DNA of 15,497 nt from Treponema sp. (GCA_017453705.1 JAFTEK010000211.1:1-15497); one strand, 5' to 3'; numbered from the stretch's first letter, positions 1 through 6,816 are shown. Numbers and translations: made by a program. The notes: generated by a model from the sequence alone, not told the origin.

Positions 1-2
1 CC

Positions 3-956
3 CGCATGGAGGAGTACAAGCTGACCCACCTGACCCCCAGCCCCAACGGCATCCTCCGCGGCGAACTGGACGGCACCGTGTTCCGCGCACCCATCTTCAC
101 CAGCAACATCCACTGCAACGTCAAAAGCTGGGTCAAGCCCATCGTGCTGGGCCGCCACGCCTACGGCGACGTGTACAAGAACTGCGAGATCCGCACCCCC
201 TGCGCGGGCAAGGCGGAGCTGGTCTTCACCGGAGCGGACGGTAAGGAAATACGCAAGACCATACAGGAGATGAAAGGCCCGGGAATCATTCAGGGCATCC
301 ACAACCTGGACTCTTCAATAGAGAGCTTTGCCCGCTGCTGCTTCAACTACGCCCTCGACCAGAAGATAAGCGTCTGGTTCGGGGCGAAGGACACGATAAG
401 CAAAACCTATGACGGCCGCTTCAAGGAGATAATGCAGCAGGTCTTTGACGCGGAGTTCAAGGACAAGTTCGACGCTGCGGGGCTGGAATACTTCTACACG
501 CTGATTGACGACGCGGTTGCCCGAGTGATGAAGACGGACGGAGGCTTCCTGTGGGCATGCAAGAACTATGACGGTGACGTGATGAGCGACATGATAGCAT
601 CCGCCTGCGGAAGCCTTGCCATGATGACCAGCGTTCTCGTCAGCCCCAGCGGTCAGTTCGAGTATGAGGCGAGCCACGGCACCGTGCAGAAGCACTACTA
701 CCGCTACCTCAAGGGAGAAAAGACAAGCACCAACCCTGTCGCGTTGATTTTCGCCTGGACAGGAGCGCTTTCCAAGAGGGCGGAGCTGGACGGCACCCCG
801 GAGCTGGCGGACTTCGCCCATAAGCTTGAGAAGGCAACGCTCGGCACGATAGAGGACGGCATCATGACTGGCGACCTTGCCCGCCTCGCCGAACCCGCCG
901 CCAAGAAGATTGTCAACAGCTGGGAGTTCATCGACGAGATAGCCTCCCGACTGTAG
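3..956 (+). CDS. icd: NADP-dependent isocitrate dehydrogenase, 3'-terminal part (5' end outside window)
   Basis: Oxidative decarboxylation of isocitrate to 2-oxoglutarate in the cytoplasm. The frame is open to the left edge, and the first ATG at 6 falls inside the aligned body of the family (SPNG followed by GTVFRAPI), so this is a truncated gene and not a start. Visible family landmarks are GRHAYGD with its substrate-binding Arg, followed by VY (catalytic Tyr), AKDT (catalytic Lys), LIDD, KNYDGDVMSD (metal-binding Asp residues), HGTVQKHY and TSTNP. It belongs to the eukaryote-like homodimeric class and not to the E. coli class. In the NADP loop the usual HGTVTRHY reads HGTVQKHY, so the 2'-phosphate-contacting Arg is Lys; a basic residue is kept and NADP use is still likely. 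The stop is TAG at 954-956, and the next gene follows after 26 bases on the same strand. Confidence 0.93.
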   Translation, partial: RMEEYKLTHLTPSPNGILRGELDGTVFRAPIFTSNIHCNVKSWVKPIVLGRHAYGDVYKNCEIRTPCAGKAELVFTGADGKEIRKTIQEMKGPGIIQGIHNLDSSIESFARCCFNYALDQKISVWFGAKDTISKTYDGRFKEIMQQVFDAEFKDKFDAAGLEYFYTLIDDAVARVMKTDGGFLWACKNYDGDVMSDMIASACGSLAMMTSVLVSPSGQFEYEASHGTVQKHYYRYLKGEKTSTNPVALIFAWTGALSKRAELDGTPELADFAHKLEKATLGTIEDGIMTGDLARLAEPAAKKIVNSWEFIDEIASRL

Positions 957-982
957 AATACACAGAAGGAGACAGAAAGGAA

Positions 983-1834
983 ATGCATCACAAGAGCCTA
1001 TGCGGGGAACGCCCCAATGGGGAAAAAAGACTGGTTCTCATAACGACGCTCATTGCATTTGCTCTTGGCATTTCTCTTTCTGCCTGTAGTAGGAAAGCAG
1101 GTTCAGTAACTGGCCAAACAGGGGATTCACTCACCCATATAAAGGCCAAGGGGGAAATCATCATAGCCACGGAGGGAAACCGGTCTCCCTGGGCTTACCA
1201 TGATGACAAGGGCAAGCTTACAGGCTTTGACGTTGAAATTGCCCAGAAAGTCGCAAAAAAACTTGGTGTAAAGGCAAGATTCGTAGAAAGCGAATGGGAT
1301 GGAATACTCGCCGGTGTTGATTCCGGCATGTTCGACATAGCGTTCAACGGAATAGAAGTCACCGCTGACAGAATGAAAGATTATTCTTTCAGCATCCCAT
1401 ACGCATACCTTCACACAGCAATCATAACCCACCAGTCAGAGAACGACATAACAAGCTTTAAAGATCTCAACGGCCGTATAACCGCGAATTCAAAATCAAG
1501 TAACTATGCAAAACTTGCAGAATCATTCGGTGCAAAGGTCAGGACAATAGATACATTTGAGGATGCCATACTGCTAGTAATCCAAGGCAAGGTTGATGCG
1601 ACACTCAACGCCGAAGCCAGTTTCTACGATTATATGAAAAGCCATCCTGACACACAGATAAAGATAACAGCCCTTTACCCGGAGTCATCCAATGTCGCTG
1701 CCGTCATACGAAAGACGGATAACAGCGAAAGGCTGGTTACTGAGGTTAACCAGGCGTTGACTCTTATGCTTTCAAACAGCGAGATAAGTCGCATCTCAGA
1801 AAAGTACTTCGGAAGCGACCTCTCAATGGAATAA
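983..1834 (+). CDS. ABC transporter substrate-binding lipoprotein, polar amino acid / cystine type (SBP family 3)
   Basis: Captures an amino acid outside the cytoplasmic membrane for an ABC importer. A basic N-terminus is followed by a hydrophobic stretch (about residues 17-33) and the lipobox LSAC with Cys35, so a lipoprotein is predicted. The mature part is a family 3 two-lobe binding protein: TEGNRSPWAYHDDKGKLTGFD, EWDGILAGVDSGMFDIAF, and TADRMKDYSFSIPY with Arg130 as the expected alpha-carboxylate ligand. Segments such as SNYAKLAESFGAKV and GKVDATLN resemble cystine-binding (FliY/TcyJ-like) members, but ligand identity is inference. The start is supported by AGAAGGAG upstream. No permease or ATPase gene adjoins it, so it is an orphan in this window. 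Base composition is visibly lower in G+C than in icd before it. Confidence 0.9.
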   Translation: MHHKSLCGERPNGEKRLVLITTLIAFALGISLSACSRKAGSVTGQTGDSLTHIKAKGEIIIATEGNRSPWAYHDDKGKLTGFDVEIAQKVAKKLGVKARFVESEWDGILAGVDSGMFDIAFNGIEVTADRMKDYSFSIPYAYLHTAIITHQSENDITSFKDLNGRITANSKSSNYAKLAESFGAKVRTIDTFEDAILLVIQGKVDATLNAEASFYDYMKSHPDTQIKITALYPESSNVAAVIRKTDNSERLVTEVNQALTLMLSNSEISRISEKYFGSDLSME

Positions 1835-1843
1835 GGACCGCCC

Positions 1844-1887
1844 CTAAGGAAACACTGAGCAATGTCTCCTATGTAATCGGCGTTTCC
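1844..1887. terminator. Possible hairpin between convergent genes
   Basis: GGAAAC at 1848-1853 pairs with GTTTCC at 1882-1887 around a 28-base loop, in the 70-base gap between two convergent genes. It has no clear T-run, so termination is only a guess. It begins with CTAAGGAAACACT, a 13-mer that recurs right at the pheS stop codon (4443-4455). Confidence 0.25.
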
Positions 1888-1904
1888 CTAAAGACAATCC
1901 GTCA

Positions 1905-2780
1905 CTAACAGTCTACAATCTGGCGGAGAATACAGATGTCTCTTTCTTCTATATTATCCTGCTTCTGCTCCTCAAGCTTACGCACAATCTGCTCATGTGT
2001 ATAGGCCGACTCAGGATAAAGAATTACAACGGCTTGATCACCTTTTCTCAGGAAGTTCTTCTCACCAAACTCAGTGTAGCGGGTTGCCCCTATGGAAATG
2101 AGGATGCGGGCGGGGCGTTCCGCCGCCGCAAGGTATGAGCCAACGTCCTCCGCCGGCCCCTCGTCTTTCTGGAAATTCAACCTGTCAATAAGCCAGCGTT
2201 CAAGTTTTTCCCAGATATAACTGTATCCTGAAACAGGGGAGTCCTCTCCGTATTCCAACGCTTTTCCGTCCCTCACGAGAAAACTTGCTATCCTGTATCC
2301 GTCAAGCTCACAACCCGCCCTGAAGGATGTCAGCTCAATCTGCCGGTCAGAAAAGCCCTTGCTGCTAGCTCCCCAATTCTTTTTCTCGCTTATTTTCCTG
2401 GCTCCAGCCTTTCTTATTGAACAGTCATTGGATGCCCCAAAACAGACCGGCCTAAGCGAAGCCACCTGTCCGACATTCCACTCCACGTCAAAGACGACCG
2501 CACATTCCGGCTCAATTTGCAACTTTTCCTCGCCTTTAGGAAAGACAATCTTACTTGAGTCGAAGGGGAATATTTTAAGGAATGTAGGTACAAGCTTGCT
2601 GATTTTTGACACCCCCTGTCCGTCCGAAACAGGGATATATGTAGGAAAGAGAGCTTTGGGGGCTGTAGGCTCCGCAACCTTCACGTTCAGAAAGTCTACA
2701 GCCTCTCCAGCCTGCTCCAAATGTCCGGTGAAGTTCCCCGCCACGCCGAACGCGGGGATTCTGGTAAGGTCAATGTTCAT
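1905..2780 (-). CDS. DUF5718 family protein (fumarylacetoacetase-like fold suspected)
   Basis: A 291-residue protein of unknown function. I recognise the conserved pattern of the DUF5718 family: GVAGNFTGHLEQAGEA near the N-terminus, IEPECAVVFDV in the middle, then FGASNDCSIRKAGARKISEKK, a NWG..SKG segment, YGEDSPVSGYSY, and ISIGATRYTEFGE near the C-terminus. The IEPE and ISIGATRYT segments recall the fumarylacetoacetate hydrolase fold, but no reaction can be assigned from sequence alone. No signal peptide or membrane segment is visible, so it is probably cytoplasmic. The start ATG at 2780 is preceded by AAAGGG only two bases away, and a TATAAT box lies just upstream, so the message may be nearly leaderless. 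It is convergent with the binding-protein gene and divergent from pheS. Confidence 0.8.
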   Translation of the reverse strand: MNIDLTRIPAFGVAGNFTGHLEQAGEAVDFLNVKVAEPTAPKALFPTYIPVSDGQGVSKISKLVPTFLKIFPFDSSKIVFPKGEEKLQIEPECAVVFDVEWNVGQVASLRPVCFGASNDCSIRKAGARKISEKKNWGASSKGFSDRQIELTSFRAGCELDGYRIASFLVRDGKALEYGEDSPVSGYSYIWEKLERWLIDRLNFQKDEGPAEDVGSYLAAAERPARILISIGATRYTEFGEKNFLRKGDQAVVILYPESAYTHEQIVRKLEEQKQDNIEERDICILRQIVDC

Positions 2781-2788
2781 GGCCCTTT

Positions 2789-2797
2789 ATTATAGCA
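2789..2797 (-). promoter_or_regulatory. Extended -10 promoter for the DUF5718 gene
   Basis: On the minus strand the sequence reads TGCTATAAT, a perfect extended -10 element. The -35 position (TTTAAT) is poor, as is usual for extended -10 promoters. The -10 box ends eight bases before the ATG, so the predicted transcription start is at or within a base or two of the initiation codon. Confidence 0.5.
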
Positions 2798-2808
2798 AGC
2801 TTATTGGA

Positions 2809-2837
2809 TTGATTAAAGCCCTTGAATCTGCTAATAC
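2809..2837 (+). promoter_or_regulatory. Candidate pheS promoter
   Basis: TTGATT (2809-2814) is separated by 17 bases from TAATAC (2832-2837), which is preceded by TGC as in extended -10 elements. The -10 match is weak. It lies 19 bases before the chosen pheS start and overlaps the divergent control region. Confidence 0.35.
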
Positions 2838-2856
2838 GAGACATACTCTTTTTGGG

Positions 2857-4446
2857 ATGGAATTTAAATTGACAGACGAAGAGCTTAAGACGATTATAAA
2901 GAACCTGCATCCGCTTGAGACCAAGCTGCTGCTGAACTATACCGCAAACGATGAACTGACCGGTGCAAAACTACAGAATGAGCTTTCCTATAAGGAAGGA
3001 CACTGCAACCAGGCATTCAGCTGGCTGTCAGGAAAAGGTCTCTTAAAGGAGACCGGGCGTGAAGCCCATACATACTACGAGCTAACTGATTATGGAAAAG
3101 CAATCGCAAAAAATGGAAGCATAGAAGAGCGGATAATCACCCTCTTAAAAGATGGAGGTTCCAAATCCCTGCCGGAAATTGCCTCTGCGCTAGGCCTTGA
3201 AAACAAAGACATTGGTTCTGCATTCGGCCCCCTCAGCAAAGAAGGCGTTCTCCGAATGACAAGCGACAAGAAAGCGGAGTACACGGGAGCGGCCATTCCC
3301 GACAGGATTTCACGTGCAAAGGCTCTCATAGACAAGGCGGAAAAATCCACAGCGGGAGGCCTTGAGTCTGCGCTGGATGCAGCCAGCCTGAGCGATGCGG
3401 AGAAGGCCGACATATCGACGATGACCAAAAAGCGTGGAGTCAGTGACACTGCATTCAAAACCATTGAGCGGGAGACAGTGACTTACCGCCTGCTCCCCGA
3501 TGCCGCAGCAGTCACCGCCGCCCTCAAAGCCGCGGGTGTCACAGGTGAGGAAATCGGAGAACTTACAGGAAGTATGCTCTCCTCTGGTGAATGGAAGAAG
3601 GGAACTTTCCGTGCGTACAATATTTCCGTCCCCCCCGCAAGAATCATCCCTGGCCGCACCAATCCATACGTTGACTTCCTTGAGTCCGTCAAGGACAAGA
3701 TGTGCTCGCTGGGCTTCGAGGAATTCGACGGCCCCCTCGTGGAGACCGAGTTCTGGAACGGTGACGCGCTCTTCATGCCGCAGTTCCACGCTGCCCGTGA
3801 CATCCATGACGTGTACCGCATCAAGACCCCAACACATGCCAAGTCTATAGAAGAACCTTATCTTTCCGCAGTCCGAGCCGCCCATGAGAACGGAGGGGCG
3901 ACAGGAAGCCGAGGATGGAACTATAAGTTTGACACGGAATTCACCCGCCGCCTTATTATGAGAAGCCAGGGAACGGTGCTTTCTGCCCACCAGCTGCACA
4001 AGGCAAAAATTCCCGGCAAGTACTTCGGAATCGCCCGTTGCTTCCGCTATGACAAAGTTGATGCAACTCACCTGAGCGATTTTTACCAGACCGAAGGAAT
4101 CGTCTTGGGAGAGGACGTGAACCTGCGGACGTTGCTGGGCATCCTGAGGATGTTCGCGGTGGAAATCGCCGGGGCGAGCGAGGTCAAGTACGTGCCGGGC
4201 TACTTCCCCTTCACCGAGCCTTCCATAGAGGTGCACATCAAGCACCCCAAGCTGGGCTGGTTCGAACTGGGAGGCTCCGGCATTTTCCGTCCCGAAGTCA
4301 CCGAGGCGATGGGTGTGCACGTGCCCGTCCTGGCATGGGGAATCGGCATAGACCGCATGGCACTCATGGCACTGGGTCTCAACGACCTGCGCGAGCTGTT
4401 CAGCGAGGACGTGGAGAAAGTCCGCCTCCGCAAGGCCAAGTTCTAA
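2857..4446 (+). CDS. pheS: Phenylalanine--tRNA ligase alpha subunit, archaeal/spirochaete type
   Basis: Charges tRNA-Phe with phenylalanine as the catalytic subunit of an alpha2-beta2 class II synthetase. The chosen ATG gives 529 residues, close to the archaeal-type alpha length and longer than the usual bacterial form. The frame stays open much further upstream (to 2359), but that part is the antisense of the DUF5718 gene. Winged-helix-like tRNA-binding segments fill about residues 1-150 (NLHPLETKLLL, KGLLKETGREAHTYYELTDYG). The catalytic core has motif 1 around VPPARIIPGRTNPYVDF, motif 2 near residue 389 (FGIARCFRYDKVDATHLSDF) and motif 3 (GGSGIFRPE near 472, WGIGIDRMAL near 494). Spirochaete PheRS is known to be of archaeal origin, and this agrees. 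The start lacks a good ribosome-binding site (only GGG abutting the ATG). pheT is not in the window. Confidence 0.95.
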   Translation: MEFKLTDEELKTIIKNLHPLETKLLLNYTANDELTGAKLQNELSYKEGHCNQAFSWLSGKGLLKETGREAHTYYELTDYGKAIAKNGSIEERIITLLKDGGSKSLPEIASALGLENKDIGSAFGPLSKEGVLRMTSDKKAEYTGAAIPDRISRAKALIDKAEKSTAGGLESALDAASLSDAEKADISTMTKKRGVSDTAFKTIERETVTYRLLPDAAAVTAALKAAGVTGEEIGELTGSMLSSGEWKKGTFRAYNISVPPARIIPGRTNPYVDFLESVKDKMCSLGFEEFDGPLVETEFWNGDALFMPQFHAARDIHDVYRIKTPTHAKSIEEPYLSAVRAAHENGGATGSRGWNYKFDTEFTRRLIMRSQGTVLSAHQLHKAKIPGKYFGIARCFRYDKVDATHLSDFYQTEGIVLGEDVNLRTLLGILRMFAVEIAGASEVKYVPGYFPFTEPSIEVHIKHPKLGWFELGGSGIFRPEVTEAMGVHVPVLAWGIGIDRMALMALGLNDLRELFSEDVEKVRLRKAKF

Positions 4447-4473
4447 GGAAACACTACTCAGATATAAATATGA

Positions 4474-4497
4474 CAGGCCGCCCATTTGGACGGCCTG
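4474..4497 (-). terminator. Hairpin terminator of the small-gene/XRE operon
   Basis: A 10-bp stem (CAGGCCGTCC with GGGCGGCCTG read on the minus strand, one G-T wobble) encloses a four-base loop and is followed on the minus strand by the T-rich GTCATATTTATAT. Read on the plus strand the stem has a C-A mismatch and no T-run, so it fits the minus-strand operon best. It could still help to end pheS transcription. Confidence 0.55.
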
Positions 4498-4512
4498 ATT
4501 CGTGTCGAGGGT

Positions 4513-4548
4513 CTGATAGCTGCCCAAGGGGCAAACGCTCTGCATCAG
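4513..4548. other. Second small hairpin between pheS and the small-gene operon
   Basis: TGCCC AAG GGGCA (4521-4533) forms a tight stem, flanked by CTGAT (4513-4517) and ATCAG (4544-4548), which can pair as an outer helix. It sits between the 74-residue gene's stop and the terminator hairpin. No function can be assigned. Confidence 0.3.
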
Positions 4549-4562
4549 GGTTGGTGATTTTT

Positions 4563-4787
4563 CTACGGCTGGAAGCTGCGGTTCATCTTGCGAAACTTCT
4601 CGTATACTTCGAGCGCAAGCTTGACGGCATCGGAATAGTCCTCGTGAAGGATAGCCTTGCCGTTGGCGTTCCGAAGCTTGTACTTGCCGTCCTTCGTGTG
4701 CTCGATCATCGGGACATGCTCGTGGTCGCACACGCTGAACCATTTGTCGCCCAGCTGCTCCTTATGCCATTTGAAATTGTTTTTCAT
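4563..4787 (-). CDS. Small hypothetical protein, partner of the XRE regulator
   Basis: A 74-residue cytoplasmic protein that I do not recognise. It is rich in Lys, His and aromatic residues: KNNFKWHKEQLGDKWF at the N-terminus, CDHEHVPMIEH in the middle, and a likely C-terminal helix (SDAVKLALEVYEKFRKM). The start overlaps the stop of the upstream regulator gene by four bases (ATGA) and has GGGAGG about ten bases upstream, so the two are translationally coupled in one operon. The position next to an HTH protein would suit a cofactor, antitoxin-like or anti-repressor role, but nothing in the sequence proves one. Confidence 0.7.
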   Translation of the reverse strand: MKNNFKWHKEQLGDKWFSVCDHEHVPMIEHTKDGKYKLRNANGKAILHEDYSDAVKLALEVYEKFRKMNRSFQP

Positions 4788-5056
4788 GCCGACAGAACCT
4801 CCCTTGCACCCGGATATTTACGGATGACAATCTCATCGACCGCCACACCGAAAAAATCCGACAGCACCAGCAGGTTGTCCACGGTCGGCAGAGACCGGCC
4901 ACACTCCCACGCGTACACCGCCTGGGGATATTCAAACCCGAACAGCTCCTGCATGTCGCGGACGGAATAGCCGCCAGCCAGCCTGAGCTGCTTGATTTTT
5001 TTACCCGTCGCCTTCATATCGACGACAGGCCATAAAAGATTGGTGATGCGGCTCAT
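4784..5056 (-). CDS. XRE-family helix-turn-helix transcriptional regulator
   Basis: A 90-residue DNA-binding protein with a Cro/C1-type helix-turn-helix. The sequence PVVDMKATGKKIKQLRLAG is followed by SVRDMQELFGFEYPQAVY, WECGRSLPTVDNLLVLSDFF and VAVDEIVI, the pattern of short XRE regulators. The frame is open to 5173, but the ATG at 5056 is chosen because GGAGG lies nine bases upstream and the extra 39 residues look non-coding. It forms an operon with the 74-residue gene (four-base overlap). Its promoter abuts a palindrome that is repeated in front of the divergent gene at 5326, so it most likely represses itself and that gene; this is inference. Confidence 0.88.
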   Translation of the reverse strand: MSRITNLLWPVVDMKATGKKIKQLRLAGGYSVRDMQELFGFEYPQAVYAWECGRSLPTVDNLLVLSDFFGVAVDEIVIRKYPGAREVLSA

Positions 5057-5144
5057 ATCGCTATGCCTCCATAGATCCATGAACCACAGCGGCCGCCCGT
5101 TCCTGGCAGCAGCGACCGGCTTTTGTCTTGTCTGTTGTAGGAAA

Positions 5145-5173
5145 AGCATAGCACAAAATACCTGGCTTGTCAT
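5145..5173 (-). promoter_or_regulatory. Promoter of the XRE operon
   Basis: On the minus strand the -35 is ATGACA (5173-5168, five of six consensus bases). A 17-base spacer separates it from TATGCT (5150-5145), which is preceded by TGC as an extended -10. Predicted transcription starts near 5138, giving a leader of about 80 bases. The first -35 base is the last base of the adjoining palindrome. Confidence 0.65.
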
Positions 5174-5189
5174 TAAACCATAGGTTTAA
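5173..5189. promoter_or_regulatory. Palindromic operator 1 of the XRE module
   Basis: TTAAACC ATA GGTTTAA is a perfect 7-bp inverted repeat with a three-base centre. It overlaps the -35 of the XRE promoter by one base. A second copy with the same half-sites lies at 5275-5291, 102 bases away centre to centre. Confidence 0.65.
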
Positions 5190-5274
5190 ATGCGTGTTTT
5201 TTTCCTTAAGGGAAGCTCAGAGAATGCCATACTGCAAATTTTGTTTTTCTACGACATCACTGCCTTCCCTCTCC

Positions 5275-5291
5275 TTAAACCACAAGTTTAG
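5275..5291. promoter_or_regulatory. Palindromic operator 2 of the XRE module
   Basis: TTAAACCACAAGTTTAG differs from operator 1 at three of 17 positions and, like it, touches a TGACA-type -35, this time that of the rightward gene. Both operators have the layout palindrome followed at once by TGACA, each facing its own promoter. Confidence 0.6.
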
Positions 5292-5319
5292 TGACAGCCT
5301 GGCAGCCGGGGCGTACACT
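5291..5319 (+). promoter_or_regulatory. Promoter of the 261-residue unknown gene
   Basis: GTGACA (5291-5296), a 17-base spacer and TACACT (5314-5319). The -10 box ends six bases before the ATG at 5326, so the predicted transcript begins at or almost at the start codon. Confidence 0.5.
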
Positions 5320-5325
5320 GTGGGC

Positions 5326-6111
5326 ATGAAACCCACACGAAGCAAGCTGCGGCTGGCATACCACAAGAAGCTCCTTACCCTCGAACGCAGGGAATGGGAG
5401 CTTGAGAAGAGGGCAAGGAATCCACAGGAATACGTGGAGATTCCCAGAATACTCGCGGGCTACAAGGTTCGCCTTGCCTTAATCCAATCCCTCCGCAACA
5501 AGGACGTGGGGCTTTCCGAAGCCGTAGACGCGGCCACGAGCTGCCTTGTATTCTCCGGAAAGCCCTTCCGCCTGTGCAACCTCAAATCATACCGAACGAT
5601 ATACAACGCGGTCGAACTTCGGATGTACAGGATGTGCTGGCTGGACAGGGAAGAAAAGATTGAGGCAGCGTTCTTCAAGGACAAAATCTACCAGAAGGGC
5701 AGACTGGAGCTTCTGGACTTGGACGGATATGATTACAAGAAGCTGTCCTCCGCCGCAAAAAAATACTTCAGCGCACGGCTCAAGGAATTTGACAGGCACG
5801 GAAGGCCCGTCATCTGCTGGCACCCGGACATTCCCCGCTCCTACCTGCGGGAGACAAAAGAAAGGCTCTTCTGGAACTGCCGCGTCATCCCCGACAGCGA
5901 GGCTGAGTCGGAGTGCAAGCGGATATCCAACTGGCTGGACTACAAGCGCAAGTGCGAGCTATGGCACTACCAGGGCTGCAGGATGCGGCACTACTGGCGG
6001 CATGAAGCCAGGGACGACCGCCGGAAGATGAGGCACCGGCTCAAGGGAGAACTGAGGGAGATGGCCGAGGAAGCGTGCGTGGAGAGCGGCAGAATTTCAT
6101 TGACAACATAG
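5326..6111 (+). CDS. Basic hypothetical protein divergent from the XRE regulator
   Basis: A 261-residue protein that I cannot place in a family. It is strongly charged, Lys/Arg-rich and mostly helical in appearance, with no signal peptide or membrane segment. Visible features are a helical basic N-terminus (MKPTRSKLRLAYHKKLLTLE), a cluster of aromatic and Cys residues in the middle (ELRMYRMCWLDREE), and a C-terminal Cys/His/Trp/Arg-rich stretch (KRKCELWHYQGCRMRHYWRH) followed by another basic helix. Nucleic-acid binding is plausible from composition only. The frame is open from 5167, but the start at 5326 is chosen because the upstream part holds the operators and reads as non-coding. No ribosome-binding site precedes the ATG, which fits a leaderless message. 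The glycosylase gene follows 35 bases later on the same strand. Confidence 0.72.
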   Translation: MKPTRSKLRLAYHKKLLTLERREWELEKRARNPQEYVEIPRILAGYKVRLALIQSLRNKDVGLSEAVDAATSCLVFSGKPFRLCNLKSYRTIYNAVELRMYRMCWLDREEKIEAAFFKDKIYQKGRLELLDLDGYDYKKLSSAAKKYFSARLKEFDRHGRPVICWHPDIPRSYLRETKERLFWNCRVIPDSEAESECKRISNWLDYKRKCELWHYQGCRMRHYWRHEARDDRRKMRHRLKGELREMAEEACVESGRISLTT

Positions 6112-6146
6112 CTTTTATCCTGTAAAACAAAAATGGGAAGGGGAAA

Positions 6147-6728
6147 ATGACACAGGCTGAACCGTTTGACGAACAAAACTCACGCTCCCTCGTCCTGCAC
6201 CAGATTGAACCAGTATGGGCGGCGGACAGTCAGACACTGATTCTGGGCACCATGCCCTCTCCCGCCAGCCGTGAAGCGGGCTTTTTCTACATGCATCCCC
6301 AGACCCGCTTCTGGGGGGTGCTGCCTGCTGTCTTGGGAGTGCCCCTTACCCGGCCCAACAACGCAAACGACCGCGAAGCCGCCATCAAAGAAAGGAAGGC
6401 CTTTCTCCTGCGCCACCATCTTGCCCTGTGGGACGTGCTGTCCAGCTGCAAAATCCATGGAGCCGATGACGCAAGCATAAAGAATGCCGTTCCCAACGAC
6501 TTTATGCCCCTGTTCAGCCAGTCGGAAATCCGCCGTGTTTTCTGCACGGGAAAGACCGCGTTCGCCCTGTGGCAGAGGCTCTGCGCCTCCCGCTACGAGA
6601 AGCAGTTTGCCCTTAAGGCAGCCTGCCTCCCCAGCACAAGCCCTGCCAACGCCCGCTGGTCAGTGGCGGCTCTGGTTGAAGAATACAGGACGATGATGAG
6701 ACCGAACCAACTGCAAAGTAGCAGTTAA
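6147..6728 (+). CDS. DNA-deoxyinosine (hypoxanthine) glycosylase, UDG superfamily family 6-like
   Basis: Predicted to remove deaminated bases, chiefly hypoxanthine, from DNA. It is 193 residues long, near the normal length. Motif 1 is LILGTMPSPASREAGFFYMH, followed by PQTRFW, and the C-terminal motif is LPSTSPANARWSVAAL; both are typical of family 6 (HDG) proteins. In this family the motif normally reads HPQNxFW, and I recall that Asn as the catalytically important residue (Asn39 of the Methanosarcina barkeri enzyme); here Thr53 stands in its place, so activity or substrate range may differ. The start at 6147 has GGAAGGGG just upstream. It may share a transcript with the preceding unknown gene. 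Confidence 0.87.
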   Translation: MTQAEPFDEQNSRSLVLHQIEPVWAADSQTLILGTMPSPASREAGFFYMHPQTRFWGVLPAVLGVPLTRPNNANDREAAIKERKAFLLRHHLALWDVLSSCKIHGADDASIKNAVPNDFMPLFSQSEIRRVFCTGKTAFALWQRLCASRYEKQFALKAACLPSTSPANARWSVAALVEEYRTMMRPNQLQSSS

Positions 6729-6740
6729 TACATATATAAA

Positions 6741-6816
6741 TTAACACTTAACGCTTGTGTTAAGTGTCATTTAACACCTGTATAAAGCACCACTTAACAC
6801 TTGTATAAAGTGCTAC
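6741..6816. repeat. Three tandem 23-bp iteron-like repeats upstream of the first ATPase
   Basis: Units start at 6748, 6771 and 6794 with an exact 23-base period, each beginning TTAACRCYTGTRTWAAG, preceded by a partial TTAACAC at 6741. The units contain an internal dyad (CACTT GTATA AAGTG in the third). The first also forms ACACTTAAC (6746-...) against GTTAAGTGT. They lie just before the -10 box of the ATPase gene, so a protein-binding operator array is the simplest reading. Confidence 0.75.

Noticed and set aside
2359..2856. Upstream extension of pheS in the same open frame
   Set aside because: It is antisense to the DUF5718 gene and has no similarity to PheS; the 529-residue product from 2857 already has the full family length.
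3310..4743. 477-residue minus-strand open frame over pheS
   Set aside because: Antisense of conserved pheS sequence with no protein-like motifs.
5057..5173. Longer XRE regulator starting at 5173
   Set aside because: The ATG at 5056 has a strong GGAGG at nine bases, and the extra residues would overlap the promoter's -10 and -35.
5167..5325. N-terminal extension of the 261-residue protein from 5167 or 5224
   Set aside because: This stretch holds both operators and both promoters and its translation has no coding character, though the 5224 ATG has a weak AAGGGA upstream.
6741..6816. CRISPR-like array
   Set aside because: The units are contiguous with no spacers and no cas genes are present.
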